A DNA stretch of 58,988 nt from Bacteroidia bacterium. Lineage in GTDB: Bacteria > Bacteroidota > Bacteroidia > J057 > JANWXU01. Each line of letters begins with the position of its first letter. Position 1 is the stretch's first letter. A program made the translations under genes and the position numbers. The stretch spans positions 1 through 58,988 of the forward strand of contig JANWXU010000009.1 in NCBI GenBank assembly GCA_025057395.1, given 5' to 3'. The notes under the pieces are model-generated. The model saw only the letters and a program-made list of their open reading frames with translations, had not been told where the DNA came from and made no database searches. This document shows positions 27,190-36,222 of the stretch, in pieces.

Positions 27190-27963
27190 ATGGTTTCAAA
27201 ATTAAAGAAGCTGCTAGGATGGGGAGCTATTTTTAGTTTTTGTTTGAGCTACGGGGCAGGGGCATTCTCGCAGAAGAAAAGCCGAACAGATAGTGTTGTG
27301 TATACTTCAAAGTATCCTTTGTTCTCATACGGAATGAGAATAGGCTTTAATTTAGCTGCTTATCGGGGGGTGGAGGTCAAGAATGCTAATACACATCCTG
27401 GTTTTATGGGCGGCACTAGCCTAACAATTCGTTTAAACCCAAAGTGGGCAATACAGCCCGAACTTTTATTTTCACAAAAATCTGCAAGTGCACTGTATAT
27501 TGTACAAGAGCAAAACGATACACTAGGAGGAACTATATTAACTACTGTAAGAAACGATGCACGGCTAAATTTTTCTACTATTGACCTTCCATTGCTTGTC
27601 AAATACTATTTTGCAAGTTCGCCTCAGTTTAGTGCTTTTTTTTCGGGAGGTGCTTTTTTAAGTTATACGCTAGGCTTTTCGGTAGAAGGAATATCAGACG
27701 TTTATCTGGAGGGCGACCTTTTCAATGCAATTTTTGGGCGCAATACAAAAGTTCTTTTTCAGAGCGAACCTATTGATGCTCGTAGATTTAGTTTTTCTAA
27801 ATTTGACTGTGGCTTTGTTGTGGGCGGAGGTTCTATTTACAACCTAGGCTTAGTGCGCCTAACTTTTGATATTCGCTACGCCATGGGAGTACCTGATATT
27901 GACCATAAACCTACTATTATTCGTACCGGCGCCTTTATTTGTTTGGTAGGTATTGAATTCTGA
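27190..27963 (+). CDS. Outer-membrane beta-barrel protein (PorT-like)
   Basis: The ATG at 27190 gives a 257-residue protein with a signal peptide (about 1-28, ending AFSQ). The frame extends upstream to a GTG at 27124, but that would put 22 polar residues before the signal. The mature part alternates beta strands, with GMRIGFNLAAYRGV, an NPKWAIQPELLFSQKSA strand pair and a C-terminal strand ending in aromatic F. This is the pattern of the PorT/OMP_b-brl_2 family. PorT itself belongs to the T9SS machinery, but many family members have unknown roles. Confidence 0.72.
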   Translation: MVSKLKKLLGWGAIFSFCLSYGAGAFSQKKSRTDSVVYTSKYPLFSYGMRIGFNLAAYRGVEVKNANTHPGFMGGTSLTIRLNPKWAIQPELLFSQKSASALYIVQEQNDTLGGTILTTVRNDARLNFSTIDLPLLVKYYFASSPQFSAFFSGGAFLSYTLGFSVEGISDVYLEGDLFNAIFGRNTKVLFQSEPIDARRFSFSKFDCGFVVGGGSIYNLGLVRLTFDIRYAMGVPDIDHKPTIIRTGAFICLVGIEF

Positions 27964-28115
27964 AAGCTTTTATAAGTTATTTTTAATACAATTTTTTGAG
28001 TAGTTACTTCTGCTGGTATAAAACAAAAATGTGTTATTTAGAATAATTCTATTTAATTTGAAGCATAAGGAATTTTTCATCTTAAAGATTAGTTAAAAGC
28101 TCAAAAGGAAGGGAA

Positions 28116-28550
28116 ATGGTTTATGTAACAAGAAAAGTTCATTTTAATGCTGCCCACAGAATGTACAACCCTACTTGGAGTAAAGAGAAAAACCAAAGTG
28201 TTTTTGGGCCTTGCAGTAACGAAAATTGGCATGGTCATAACTATGAATTGGAAGTTACTGTTTGCGGAGAGCCTGATCCAGATACAGGATATGTTATCGA
28301 CTTACGACTGCTAAATCACTTAATAGAAGAAAAAATACTCAATAAAGTAGACCACCGTAATTTGAATTTAGATGTAGACTTTATGCAAGGAATTATTCCT
28401 TCTTCTGAAAATTTAGCAATTGCTATTTGGAAGGAGCTTGCCCCGCATATTACTCCTCCGGCCTTTCTTTATAGTATCCGTTTATTTGAAACGCCTCGTA
28501 ATTTTGTTGAGTATAAAGGAGAAACATACATAATTACTAAGCAGGACTAA
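28116..28550 (+). CDS. 6-pyruvoyl-tetrahydropterin synthase / QueD family
   Basis: This 144-residue protein has the zinc ligands H in FNAAHRM (about 13) and WHGHNYELEV (about 41-46), with the catalytic Cys in GPCSNENW (about 34). The downstream VDHRNLN motif is also present. The family converts dihydroneopterin triphosphate to 6-pyruvoyltetrahydropterin or to 6-carboxytetrahydropterin for queuosine. The Cys-x3 spacing alone does not settle which. The adjacent folE gene (46 nt downstream) makes the substrate, so the pair forms a short pterin or deazapurine route. Confidence 0.9.
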   Translation: MVYVTRKVHFNAAHRMYNPTWSKEKNQSVFGPCSNENWHGHNYELEVTVCGEPDPDTGYVIDLRLLNHLIEEKILNKVDHRNLNLDVDFMQGIIPSSENLAIAIWKELAPHITPPAFLYSIRLFETPRNFVEYKGETYIITKQD

Positions 28551-28595
28551 TCAGTTGCATAGAAATATAATTTTGAAATTATTATTCAAAACGAC

Positions 28596-29261
28596 ATGGA
28601 ACTACTCCTATTAGAAAAATATTTACAAATGGGCGAGGAGCACACCTCATGGAGCAAGCACACTCCTATATGCCCGGAAGCCTTTAATCGTTATTCTAAA
28701 GAAGAAAAAATCCAAATTATTGCTGAAAAGTTTAGAGATATAATGCAAACACTTGGTCTAGATTTAGAAGATGATAGTTTAGCGGGTACTCCTTACCGGG
28801 TGGCCAAAATGTATGTTGAGGAAGTATTTGCGGGTCTTGATCCTAAGAATATGCCTAAAGTAGCTCTCTTTGAAAATAAGTATGCCTATAATGAAATGCT
28901 TATTGAAAAAAATATAACTGTTCATTCTATGTGCGAGCATCATTTTGTTCCTATTATTGGTGAAGCTCATGTGGGTTATATTTCAAGTGGCAAGGTAATA
29001 GGCTTATCTAAAATTAATCGTATTGTGAAATATTTTTGCAAGCGTCCTCAAGTACAAGAGCGACTCACTTGTGAGATAGCAGAGCACCTTGCCCAAGTGC
29101 TTGAGACTAAAGACGTAGCAGTAATTATCAATGCTAAGCACTACTGTGTTGCAATGCGCGGTATTGAGGATAATACTAGTACTACTATCACTGCTGTATA
29201 TAAAGGGAAGTTTGAAGAGCCTTTTTATCGTGAACAATTTTTACGTCTGTTAAATATATAA
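28596..29261 (+). CDS. folE: GTP cyclohydrolase I
   Basis: This 221-residue enzyme opens GTP to form 7,8-dihydroneopterin triphosphate. The zinc site is HSMCEHHFVPIIG (Cys and His ligands), and the substrate segment GEAHVGYIS, then GLSKINRIV and the C-terminal TSTTITAVYKGKF are all present. The first 20 residues are more variable; the start ATG at 28596 is supported by the gap to the upstream PTPS gene, and a second ATG lies 11 codons in. It is co-directional with the PTPS-like gene, which uses its product. Confidence 0.97.
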   Translation: MELLLLEKYLQMGEEHTSWSKHTPICPEAFNRYSKEEKIQIIAEKFRDIMQTLGLDLEDDSLAGTPYRVAKMYVEEVFAGLDPKNMPKVALFENKYAYNEMLIEKNITVHSMCEHHFVPIIGEAHVGYISSGKVIGLSKINRIVKYFCKRPQVQERLTCEIAEHLAQVLETKDVAVIINAKHYCVAMRGIEDNTSTTITAVYKGKFEEPFYREQFLRLLNI

Positions 29262-29281
29262 GGCAAAATAAATTAAAAAAG

Positions 29282-29312
29282 CTTCTAAAAGTATGCCGGC
29301 TACTTTTAGAAG
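29282..29312. terminator. Bidirectional terminator between convergent genes
   Basis: A 12-bp perfect stem (CTTCTAAAAGTA, 29282-29293, with TACTTTTAGAAG, 29301-29312) encloses TGCCGGC. A-runs on the left and T-runs on the right serve both folE (plus) and the membrane gene ending at 29341 (minus). Confidence 0.85.
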
Positions 29313-29340
29313 TTTATCAAATTCTATCAAAGTAAAATTT

Positions 29341-29805
29341 TTAGAAGCGATAGTATATACCCAATCCTAGGTAAGGATAAAGTACCATTTCATTTTTTTC
29401 ACCAAAATTTACTAACCCTGCTCCTAGTTCAGGTGCTAAACTCAAAGTAGCAAAATTTCCTTCTATGATTTCTTCTAAGAAAAATTCCATTCCAACTCCC
29501 CCTGCTAAGCCCAAAGAGGTACGCTGAAATTTATAGCTCCATATTCCTATACTTGCAAAACCATATGCACTATAAATCCGTTCATTATGAAAGCGATAAA
29601 GACCGCGAAAGAACAAGCCCCTATCGTACCCAAAGGGATCGATTCCTACCTGTAAGGTAAATACATTACTTGTGTTGTAGTATGCTGTTATTCCGCCTAT
29701 TGGCCATGCGCCTAATAAGCCTACACCCCATTGCTTATTATCTGCTCGGCTTTGTAGACAACAAAAAAGTAAAATAAATAGTGATATCAACAATTTATTA
29801 TGCAT
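29341..29805 (-). CDS. Small outer-membrane beta-barrel-like protein
   Basis: This 154-residue protein has a signal peptide (about 1-21, ending SRA). The rest alternates polar and aromatic residues, as in small beta-barrels: GVGLLGAWPIGGITAYYN, FRGLYRFHNERIYSAYGFA, and a C-terminal strand YLGLGIYYRF ending in Phe. No family is recognised with certainty. It sits 15 nt downstream of the heptose-epimerase gene and is probably the last gene of that operon. Confidence 0.6.
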   Translation of the reverse strand: MHNKLLISLFILLFCCLQSRADNKQWGVGLLGAWPIGGITAYYNTSNVFTLQVGIDPFGYDRGLFFRGLYRFHNERIYSAYGFASIGIWSYKFQRTSLGLAGGVGMEFFLEEIIEGNFATLSLAPELGAGLVNFGEKNEMVLYPYLGLGIYYRF

Positions 29806-29820
29806 AGAGGGTAAAATTTA

Positions 29821-30804
29821 CTAATCATTAAAATCAGGCGTGTAATAGCGTTGAGGTATTAAATATTCTTGTATATACTCTGTTATTCCTTCTTCTATTG
29901 AAGTAAAGGCAGCTGTATATCCTGTACTTCTTAGTCGTTTTGTGGTAGCCGCAGTATAATATTGGTAGCTGTTTCGAATATCCGATGGAATATCGATAAA
30001 TTCAATTTTGGGGGGTAGTTCCAAGTTACGGAATACAATTTGGGCAAGCTCTAGAAAGCTACGTGCTTGACCTGTTCCTAGGTTATAAATACCTGAATGT
30101 TGGCGCAGTTCCATGAAGTGGAAAATTACAGACAAAACATCTTTTATATATACAAAGTCTCTTTTTTGTTCGCCATCTCTAAAATCGGGGTGATGTGAAC
30201 GAAATAATTTTAACTTTTGGGTATTTTTTATTTGATGAAAGGCATGCCAAATGACGCTTGCCATTCGACCTTTGTGGTATTCATTAGGCCCGTAAACGTT
30301 GAAAAATTTTAATCCACACCAAAAAAAAGGCTGTTCTTTTTGTGTAGAAGCCCATAAATCAAATTGTTGCTTAGAGCAGGCATAAGCATTTTGAGGAGCT
30401 AGCCGCGGGAGTAATTGGGGGTCATCATCAAAACCCCATTCCCCCTTTCCGTAGGTGGCAGCACTCGATGCATATATCAGCGGGATATAATGCTGCACGC
30501 ATGCTAGCCAAATATTTTTTGAAAATTGTAGGTTGAGTTCTTCAAATGTAGTTTTATCTTGTAAAGTAGTATCTGTACGCGCTCCTAGATGAATAATAAA
30601 CTGTATATGCTTTTCTTTGCCCTGGAGCCATTCAAAGAAAACAGAGCGTTCTACTAATTGGCGTACTTGGCACTGAATAAAATTTTTATGCTTATCAGTT
30701 CGAGAAAAGTCATCTACTAAAATTAGATCTTTATATCCTTGTAGATTTAAAAAAGTTGCTAAGCAACTTCCAATAAAGCCCGCTGCCCCTGTAATAACAA
30801 TCAT
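29821..30804 (-). CDS. hldD: ADP-L-glycero-D-manno-heptose 6-epimerase-like
   Basis: This 327-residue extended SDR enzyme begins MIVITGAAGFIGSC (NADP-binding). It carries ARTDTT, the segment YASSAATYG, Y139xxxK in AYACSKQQFD, FFNVYGPNEYHKGRMASV and the late LGTGQARSF. This combination is diagnostic for HldD (RfaD), which makes the heptose of the lipopolysaccharide inner core. The gene begins 3 nt after the PspC gene. The other heptose genes are not in the window. Confidence 0.9.
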   Translation of the reverse strand: MIVITGAAGFIGSCLATFLNLQGYKDLILVDDFSRTDKHKNFIQCQVRQLVERSVFFEWLQGKEKHIQFIIHLGARTDTTLQDKTTFEELNLQFSKNIWLACVQHYIPLIYASSAATYGKGEWGFDDDPQLLPRLAPQNAYACSKQQFDLWASTQKEQPFFWCGLKFFNVYGPNEYHKGRMASVIWHAFHQIKNTQKLKLFRSHHPDFRDGEQKRDFVYIKDVLSVIFHFMELRQHSGIYNLGTGQARSFLELAQIVFRNLELPPKIEFIDIPSDIRNSYQYYTAATTKRLRSTGYTAAFTSIEEGITEYIQEYLIPQRYYTPDFND

Positions 30805-30807
30805 AAA

Positions 30808-31416
30808 TTAGTCCTCTAATCTAGACTGTTTTTGCTGTTTATCTATAAAATTTAAAATAATTCCAGTAATAATATATAGAGCAACTATGATGCCACCCGT
30901 AATTAAAAGAAGAATAACTAATACTAGGCGCACCAACGCTACGTCCAATCCTAATTTATCAGCAAGCCGTGCTGCTACCCCTAGTAATACTCGATCTGAG
31001 CGTTTTTCTAACAATAAATTGCGAACTAAAGGATTTTTTTGATTTTTTCTATTTCGCGAATTTTCTTGGATCCATCTTTGGTAAAGTTTATCGATTTTTT
31101 GGGATAGTTCCCTTAAGGGAACATAAGAAACTTGATTTAGGGTATAGAGTCCTCCTAGCACGAGGAGAACAATTGCCAAAGTGCATAAAATAGGAGTGAA
31201 CTCGAAGTTGGAAGATGTAAAAATTAAAAAGAAGGCCATCACCAGAAATACGATACCAAATGACATAAATGCTCCCGGTGCTTGAGCCTGCCTTTTTTTA
31301 TCTTGGGCTAGTAACTCTTCGTTGTAGCGAATCAGCTCTTCTGCTTCTCTTTTTTTGTGTTCTATTTTTTTACTATCTTCCTGATATTTCCAAAAATCTT
31401 GTAGTTCTTCTATCAT
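30808..31416 (-). CDS. PspC-domain membrane protein
   Basis: This 202-residue protein has a charged N-terminal coiled coil (about 1-45), two membrane helices (about 50-95), a basic linker, and a C-terminal PspC domain (about 135-195) with RVLLGVAARLADKLGLDVAL and a last hydrophobic helix. PspC proteins sense envelope stress or act as anti-sigma-like regulators. The start ATG gives MIEELQDF. It heads the operon with hldD. Confidence 0.8.
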   Translation of the reverse strand: MIEELQDFWKYQEDSKKIEHKKREAEELIRYNEELLAQDKKRQAQAPGAFMSFGIVFLVMAFFLIFTSSNFEFTPILCTLAIVLLVLGGLYTLNQVSYVPLRELSQKIDKLYQRWIQENSRNRKNQKNPLVRNLLLEKRSDRVLLGVAARLADKLGLDVALVRLVLVILLLITGGIIVALYIITGIILNFIDKQQKQSRLED

Positions 31417-31517
31417 TTGTTATTGATTGTTTGAGATTTTGAATCATTGAATGCACAATAAAAATACACAAATTTCTTAGGTAATAGTACTAATTTTTTA
31501 GTACTAGTAACTAGGTT

Positions 31518-33449
31518 TTATTTCACTTCTATTTTAATTTGCTGGGGCTGGAGGCTTTCTAATGTTTTCATTGCGTTTAAGGCACCCGGATTTTTAGGAT
31601 CTAGTTGTAGTGTTTTTTGCCAAAGTGCTCTAGCAGTATCGTAAGAAGCTAATTGATAATATGCTACTCCCATGTTGTAGTAATACTCAGGAAAATTAGG
31701 ATTTAGGGGAATGGCTTTATTATAGCAATTAATAGCTTCTCGGTATTTTTGTACGGTTAGGTAGTAGACAGCTAGATTGCTCCAAGCTAAAGGATTGGCA
31801 GGGTTGTATTCAATTGCTTTTTTCAATGCCACATATGCAGAATCATACTGTTTAGCATTATAAAAGCGTAGTCCTTTTTGGATGTACCCCTTACTCATCC
31901 AGTCCAAAGCTTCATGGTATTTGGGGTGAAGGGATAAAGATTTCTGGAGGTAGTGCACCCCCAAATTCCAGTACTTTTGAAATTTTTCTTCCGATTTAGC
32001 TGTATCCGGGTCTAAAGCATAGCTCATGTATACCATTCCTGCACCACAATTGGTTAGAGCACTGTTAGGGGCATTTTTTACATCTGCCAGAAATAAAGAC
32101 TTATTATCATACCAATCAGGGTTCCGCTTGTAAGTTTTATAGCCCAATAAGACCAAAACTATTATGAAAGCTGCTATTGTAGTATAATTGAAAAAAGAAA
32201 ATTTTCTAGCCATAGAGCTAAGTCCCCATTCCCAACCTAGGCCTGTTACAAGGGCAATGCCCAAAGAAGCTTGATAAATCATGCGCTCGGCTACAACGCC
32301 TGTATCAATAAATAGATTCGAGGCGATAGAAGCTGAACAATAGAAAAATAAAATAGCATAAGCAAATTTATTTTTATGACGTAGTTGCCAAAGCGCCCAG
32401 AGACAAAGAACAGCATGCATTAAAAACCATACCCAAACAATTCCATCTGAAAATGTACGATATTCAATTTCCTTATAATTGTAGTCTGAAGAAAGCGGAT
32501 GTGGAAAAAATAGTAGGCGTATATACATTCCTAGGGTTACCAGCGAGGTAGCATAGCGAACTTCAGGCGGCGAGTTTAAATATAAATTGGCAATAATTTC
32601 ATTGGATTTATTGGCTAAATCAAAACCAATTACCTTGATGCGGATTAAAAAATAAAATAATACTACTATTGCGTACAGAGCTGTAATTATGCCAATTGTA
32701 CTTATTTTTTTTCTAGTAAAATAGAAGAGCGAAAGTGGTAAAATAGCTAAGAAGGTGATACCATTTTCTTTAGAAAGAAGAGCCAAGAAATAACAAAATA
32801 GAGCCAAAGGAACCAACCATATTTTGTTGCGGTTTAACCATTCCAGACATAAATATAAACTCAAAATAAGTAGAAGAAAAGATAGTACTTCGTCCCGTCC
32901 TTTTAGATTTGTAACTCCTTCTGTATGAATAGGGTGCAAAGCAAAAATAAGAGCTGTTGCAAATGAGGCTATGTGCTGTTTAGGAAATACATAGTTACGC
33001 AATAAAAGAAGAAGAATGATAACTGAAATTGCAAAAAGGATAATATTATTAAAATGATAAATGTGGGGATTAGCTTGAAAGAATTGATATTCAATGGCAA
33101 AGGTAATAGTAGATAAAGGGCGGTAATAGCGGTTGGCATGGCGTTTGGTTACAGGGTGACCTGCTAAAGTATTTTTTATCAAAATATCTCTTATACCCGC
33201 TATACCTTTCATTGTGAATTCATTTTCGTGAATTTGTAAGCCATCGTCAAAGGCAAAATCATTACGGATAGCATTACCGTAGGCCAAGAAAATGGCAACT
33301 ACCAAAATAAATATTTGTATATATAAATTTTTCCAAGAGAGACGCGTATAGCGTGGCTCTGTGGCTGTTTGCGTTTCTTTTACTTTTGTCTCTACGCCAA
33401 CTCCCTTAAGACTTGATGATACCCCCATGTTATTGCTTGCCCAAACCAA
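31518..33449 (-). CDS. TMTC-like multi-pass membrane protein with TPR repeats
   Basis: This 643-residue protein has about ten membrane helices (about 30-430) and four TPR repeats (about 490-635). Key motifs are NDFAFDDGLQI, YRPLSTITFAIEYQFF and HPIHTEGVTNLKGRDE. They match the family of eukaryotic TMTC O-mannosyltransferases and related GT-C proteins, in which Asp residues of the first loop are catalytic. A bacterial role in glycosylating exported proteins is plausible but not shown. The gene stands alone, and its upstream region lacks a full promoter match. Confidence 0.8.
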   Translation of the reverse strand: MVWASNNMGVSSSLKGVGVETKVKETQTATEPRYTRLSWKNLYIQIFILVVAIFLAYGNAIRNDFAFDDGLQIHENEFTMKGIAGIRDILIKNTLAGHPVTKRHANRYYRPLSTITFAIEYQFFQANPHIYHFNNIILFAISVIILLLLLRNYVFPKQHIASFATALIFALHPIHTEGVTNLKGRDEVLSFLLLILSLYLCLEWLNRNKIWLVPLALFCYFLALLSKENGITFLAILPLSLFYFTRKKISTIGIITALYAIVVLFYFLIRIKVIGFDLANKSNEIIANLYLNSPPEVRYATSLVTLGMYIRLLFFPHPLSSDYNYKEIEYRTFSDGIVWVWFLMHAVLCLWALWQLRHKNKFAYAILFFYCSASIASNLFIDTGVVAERMIYQASLGIALVTGLGWEWGLSSMARKFSFFNYTTIAAFIIVLVLLGYKTYKRNPDWYDNKSLFLADVKNAPNSALTNCGAGMVYMSYALDPDTAKSEEKFQKYWNLGVHYLQKSLSLHPKYHEALDWMSKGYIQKGLRFYNAKQYDSAYVALKKAIEYNPANPLAWSNLAVYYLTVQKYREAINCYNKAIPLNPNFPEYYYNMGVAYYQLASYDTARALWQKTLQLDPKNPGALNAMKTLESLQPQQIKIEVK

Positions 33450-33644
33450 AAATTAAATTATTACAAATAAAGCAATTGTGAAGTTTTAAATCAAAATTAA
33501 CTTAGCCATCAAGTTTTTGTACTATCTTCCTTTGGGGCCTAAAAACCAAGCCTAATTTTTAATTTTTAAATACTTTTTCTTATTTGTGAAATCCTTTTTT
33601 TTAAATTTAGTATATTTTTGAATTGACGCTGGTTCCTATTTCCT

Positions 33645-35597
33645 ATGAGTGAAACAAATGATTTAGTTCCGCAAAACTATAATGAGTCAGATTTACAAAA
33701 ATTAATTATTGAACTTCGAAAAAGCAAAGCGGATTTAGAGGCAAGAAGGTTTGTAGAGGCAAATCTGGCGCGTTTTTCTTCTATTATTCGCTTTCAGCCA
33801 GATGATACACTAGAAAAGTGGGCAGATAGAATTATGGATGAGCTAGTAAGTTGTGTTAACGGTCTACAGGGTGCTTTTTATGTAGCTGAGGAAAACGAAT
33901 ACTATCAATCTCAATTGCGGCTTATAGGAACTTTTGCTTACGATAAAAAACATTTAGCAACTACTATTCCCTTCGGAGAGGGGTTAATAGGACAGGCAGC
34001 AAAGTCGCAGAAGCCCTATTACCTTAATGCTAATTATCAATTACAACCTAAAACCTATAGCAGTTTAGCTCAATTAGAACTTAAGTCTGTGATTATTCAG
34101 CCTCTTATCTTTAATGATAGGGTTGAAGGGCTTATTGAGATATCTAGCGGCGTAGAATTTTCACCACAGGAAATTGAATTAGTACGCAGCCTTTCTGAAA
34201 ATATTGCTGCTAATCTGCGTTCTGTGCAGCAGCAAGCTACTCTTAAGCGACTTTTTGAAGAGGCACAGAAAAAAGCACAACAATTAGAGGCGCAAGAAGA
34301 GGTAATGCGCCAAAATATGGAAGAGTTGCGAGCCACACAAGAAGAAATGAAAAGAGTAGAGCGAGAGCTTAAAGCCCAAGATGAAGCTATTAACCGCGCC
34401 TATGCTACTGCCCAATTAGACTTGGAAGGAAATATTATTTTTTGCAATACTTTATATGCTCAACTTTCTGGTTATACTCAAGAAGAATTGATTATGCAGT
34501 CCTTGCAAAAGTTATGGGTACCTAGTACTGCTTTAGAAGCCGAATATAAGCAATTTTGGCATCAGCTTCGACAAGGGGAAGTTATTTCGGGACGCTTTAA
34601 AAGGCTGCGTAAGGATGGTTCTATTTATTATATACAAGCTAGCTATAGCCCCGTTTTAGGAATTGATAAAAAGCCCTTGAGAGTCGCAGAATTTGCATGG
34701 GATATTACTGAGCAGGTGAAAGCAGAGCAAAATCTTACTAATACTAATGATGAGCTACGGGCTCAGATTCAAGCTATTCATCGTTATAGTCTAGTGTTAG
34801 AGTTAGACTCAATAGGTAATATCTTACATGCTAACCGAAATTTCTTAGCTTTATCCAATTTTACAGAAGAAAACCTAAAGAGCCAGCCCTTTACACAGTT
34901 ATTAGACCAAGAAGCAAGAGGTGCTTTTGAGGAAGCTTGGGCTCGGTTACGAATGGGAGAAGCTATAAACCAAGAAGTTAAATTGCAGCCAAATGGTAAG
35001 AATCAAATTGTATGGATGCATGCTATTATGATTCCCCTTTTTGAGACCGGAAAATTATCTAAAGTTTTAGTCTTTGCTTGCGATATTACTCCACGAAAGG
35101 AGCAGTCTTCGCTGCTTCAAAAGGCTGTTTTTGCTTATCGCCGGCAACAGGAAGAAACTCAAAAATTAAAAGAAATGTTACGTATGGCCTCTAAACAAAT
35201 TCAAAAACTACAAGCAGAAAAAAAATTCATCGATACCACCCTAAGCCAATTTTTAGCAATTCTAAATTTAGATATGCAAGGAAATATCTTAAAAGCCAAT
35301 AGCTTTTTTTTCACTTACTTTTCCCTTGAACCTGCAACCACAATTGGCAAACCATTTGACTACTATTTTCGATTTGTCGCGGAGAATAACAACATCTCTG
35401 CCCCAGATGCAACAGATACAACAATGCTATGGCAAAATTGGATACATCAACAAGTGCCCTTGCCTAAGCAGGTGGAGTACATTGCTACCCCTCAAAATCA
35501 GTTAAAAACGATTTGCCATGCTTTTTACTTTCGAGAACAAGCTTCAGAAGAAGGACCCCATATTCTTGTTTTTTTGTTACCCTTGCCACAAAATTAA
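33645..35597 (+). CDS. GAF-PAS sensory protein without output domain
   Basis: This 650-residue soluble protein has a GAF domain (about 60-195, with GEGLIGQAA and a short PYYLNAN segment), a Gln/Glu-rich coiled coil (195-250), and three PAS domains at about 250-365, 375-485 and 535-645. The first two end in the DIT(E/P) motif expected after a PAC segment. No kinase, cyclase, phosphatase or DNA-binding domain follows, so it must act by protein contact. The SpoIIAA-like gene faces it at 35654-36013. The ligand is unknown. Confidence 0.85.
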   Translation: MSETNDLVPQNYNESDLQKLIIELRKSKADLEARRFVEANLARFSSIIRFQPDDTLEKWADRIMDELVSCVNGLQGAFYVAEENEYYQSQLRLIGTFAYDKKHLATTIPFGEGLIGQAAKSQKPYYLNANYQLQPKTYSSLAQLELKSVIIQPLIFNDRVEGLIEISSGVEFSPQEIELVRSLSENIAANLRSVQQQATLKRLFEEAQKKAQQLEAQEEVMRQNMEELRATQEEMKRVERELKAQDEAINRAYATAQLDLEGNIIFCNTLYAQLSGYTQEELIMQSLQKLWVPSTALEAEYKQFWHQLRQGEVISGRFKRLRKDGSIYYIQASYSPVLGIDKKPLRVAEFAWDITEQVKAEQNLTNTNDELRAQIQAIHRYSLVLELDSIGNILHANRNFLALSNFTEENLKSQPFTQLLDQEARGAFEEAWARLRMGEAINQEVKLQPNGKNQIVWMHAIMIPLFETGKLSKVLVFACDITPRKEQSSLLQKAVFAYRRQQEETQKLKEMLRMASKQIQKLQAEKKFIDTTLSQFLAILNLDMQGNILKANSFFFTYFSLEPATTIGKPFDYYFRFVAENNNISAPDATDTTMLWQNWIHQQVPLPKQVEYIATPQNQLKTICHAFYFREQASEEGPHILVFLLPLPQN

Positions 35598-35653
35598 GAT
35601 AGCTTCTAAGTTTTTAAGGTGAGTGAATGATAGTAGTGAGTTTAATTTATAAT

Positions 35654-36013
35654 TTATGCTAAAAGCCAGTTTTTAGCTCTTTCTATTTCTTGAGGGGTAA
35701 AACAGCGCATTTGCCACAATACAAAAAAATTTTGCCAGCGTGTAATTAAGTCAACTTCTGGTTCATCACTAATAACAGCAATTTTATGGAAACCCTTCCA
35801 ATGAGTAAATCCTAATTGGGCAAGAGAAAATAACGAACGGTAAGTAAAATCGGATAAACTTTGGATATACCACATGAAATTGAGTGGTTTCCCAAGCTTT
35901 ATAAACTCTTGCATCTCCTTTTTTAATTTTTCGATATCTTGGCGAACAACAGGAGGGTAAAATTTAACTTCTACCAGGTTATTTTCTAAATTTTGCTGGA
36001 TTTGAATAGGCAT
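35654..36013 (-). CDS. SpoIIAA-like (STAS/SEC14) protein
   Basis: This 119-residue protein matches the SpoIIAA-like family. It has a beta-strand start, HWKGFHKIAVISDEPEVDLI in the middle and the end FTPQEIERAKNWLL. The family binds lipids or acts in the stressosome-like partner-switch style; most members have no known role. It overlaps no other gene and is convergent with the GAF-PAS gene. Confidence 0.7.
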   Translation of the reverse strand: MPIQIQQNLENNLVEVKFYPPVVRQDIEKLKKEMQEFIKLGKPLNFMWYIQSLSDFTYRSLFSLAQLGFTHWKGFHKIAVISDEPEVDLITRWQNFFVLWQMRCFTPQEIERAKNWLLA

Positions 36014-36222
36014 ATAGGTATTGAGAATTCTGTAAAAATATGAAAAATTTACTGCTTTTTTGTAGCCACTTACTCGTTTTGTTTTTGGGGAACCCTAAGG
36101 AAAGTTTATACTAAACTATAGGCCCTTTTTATAAAAGATTACGAGCTTTTAGCTCTTTCTTTGTATCTTGCAAGAAATACAAACCTCAAAATCCTACTTC
36201 AATAAAATTATTCTTTGAAACT

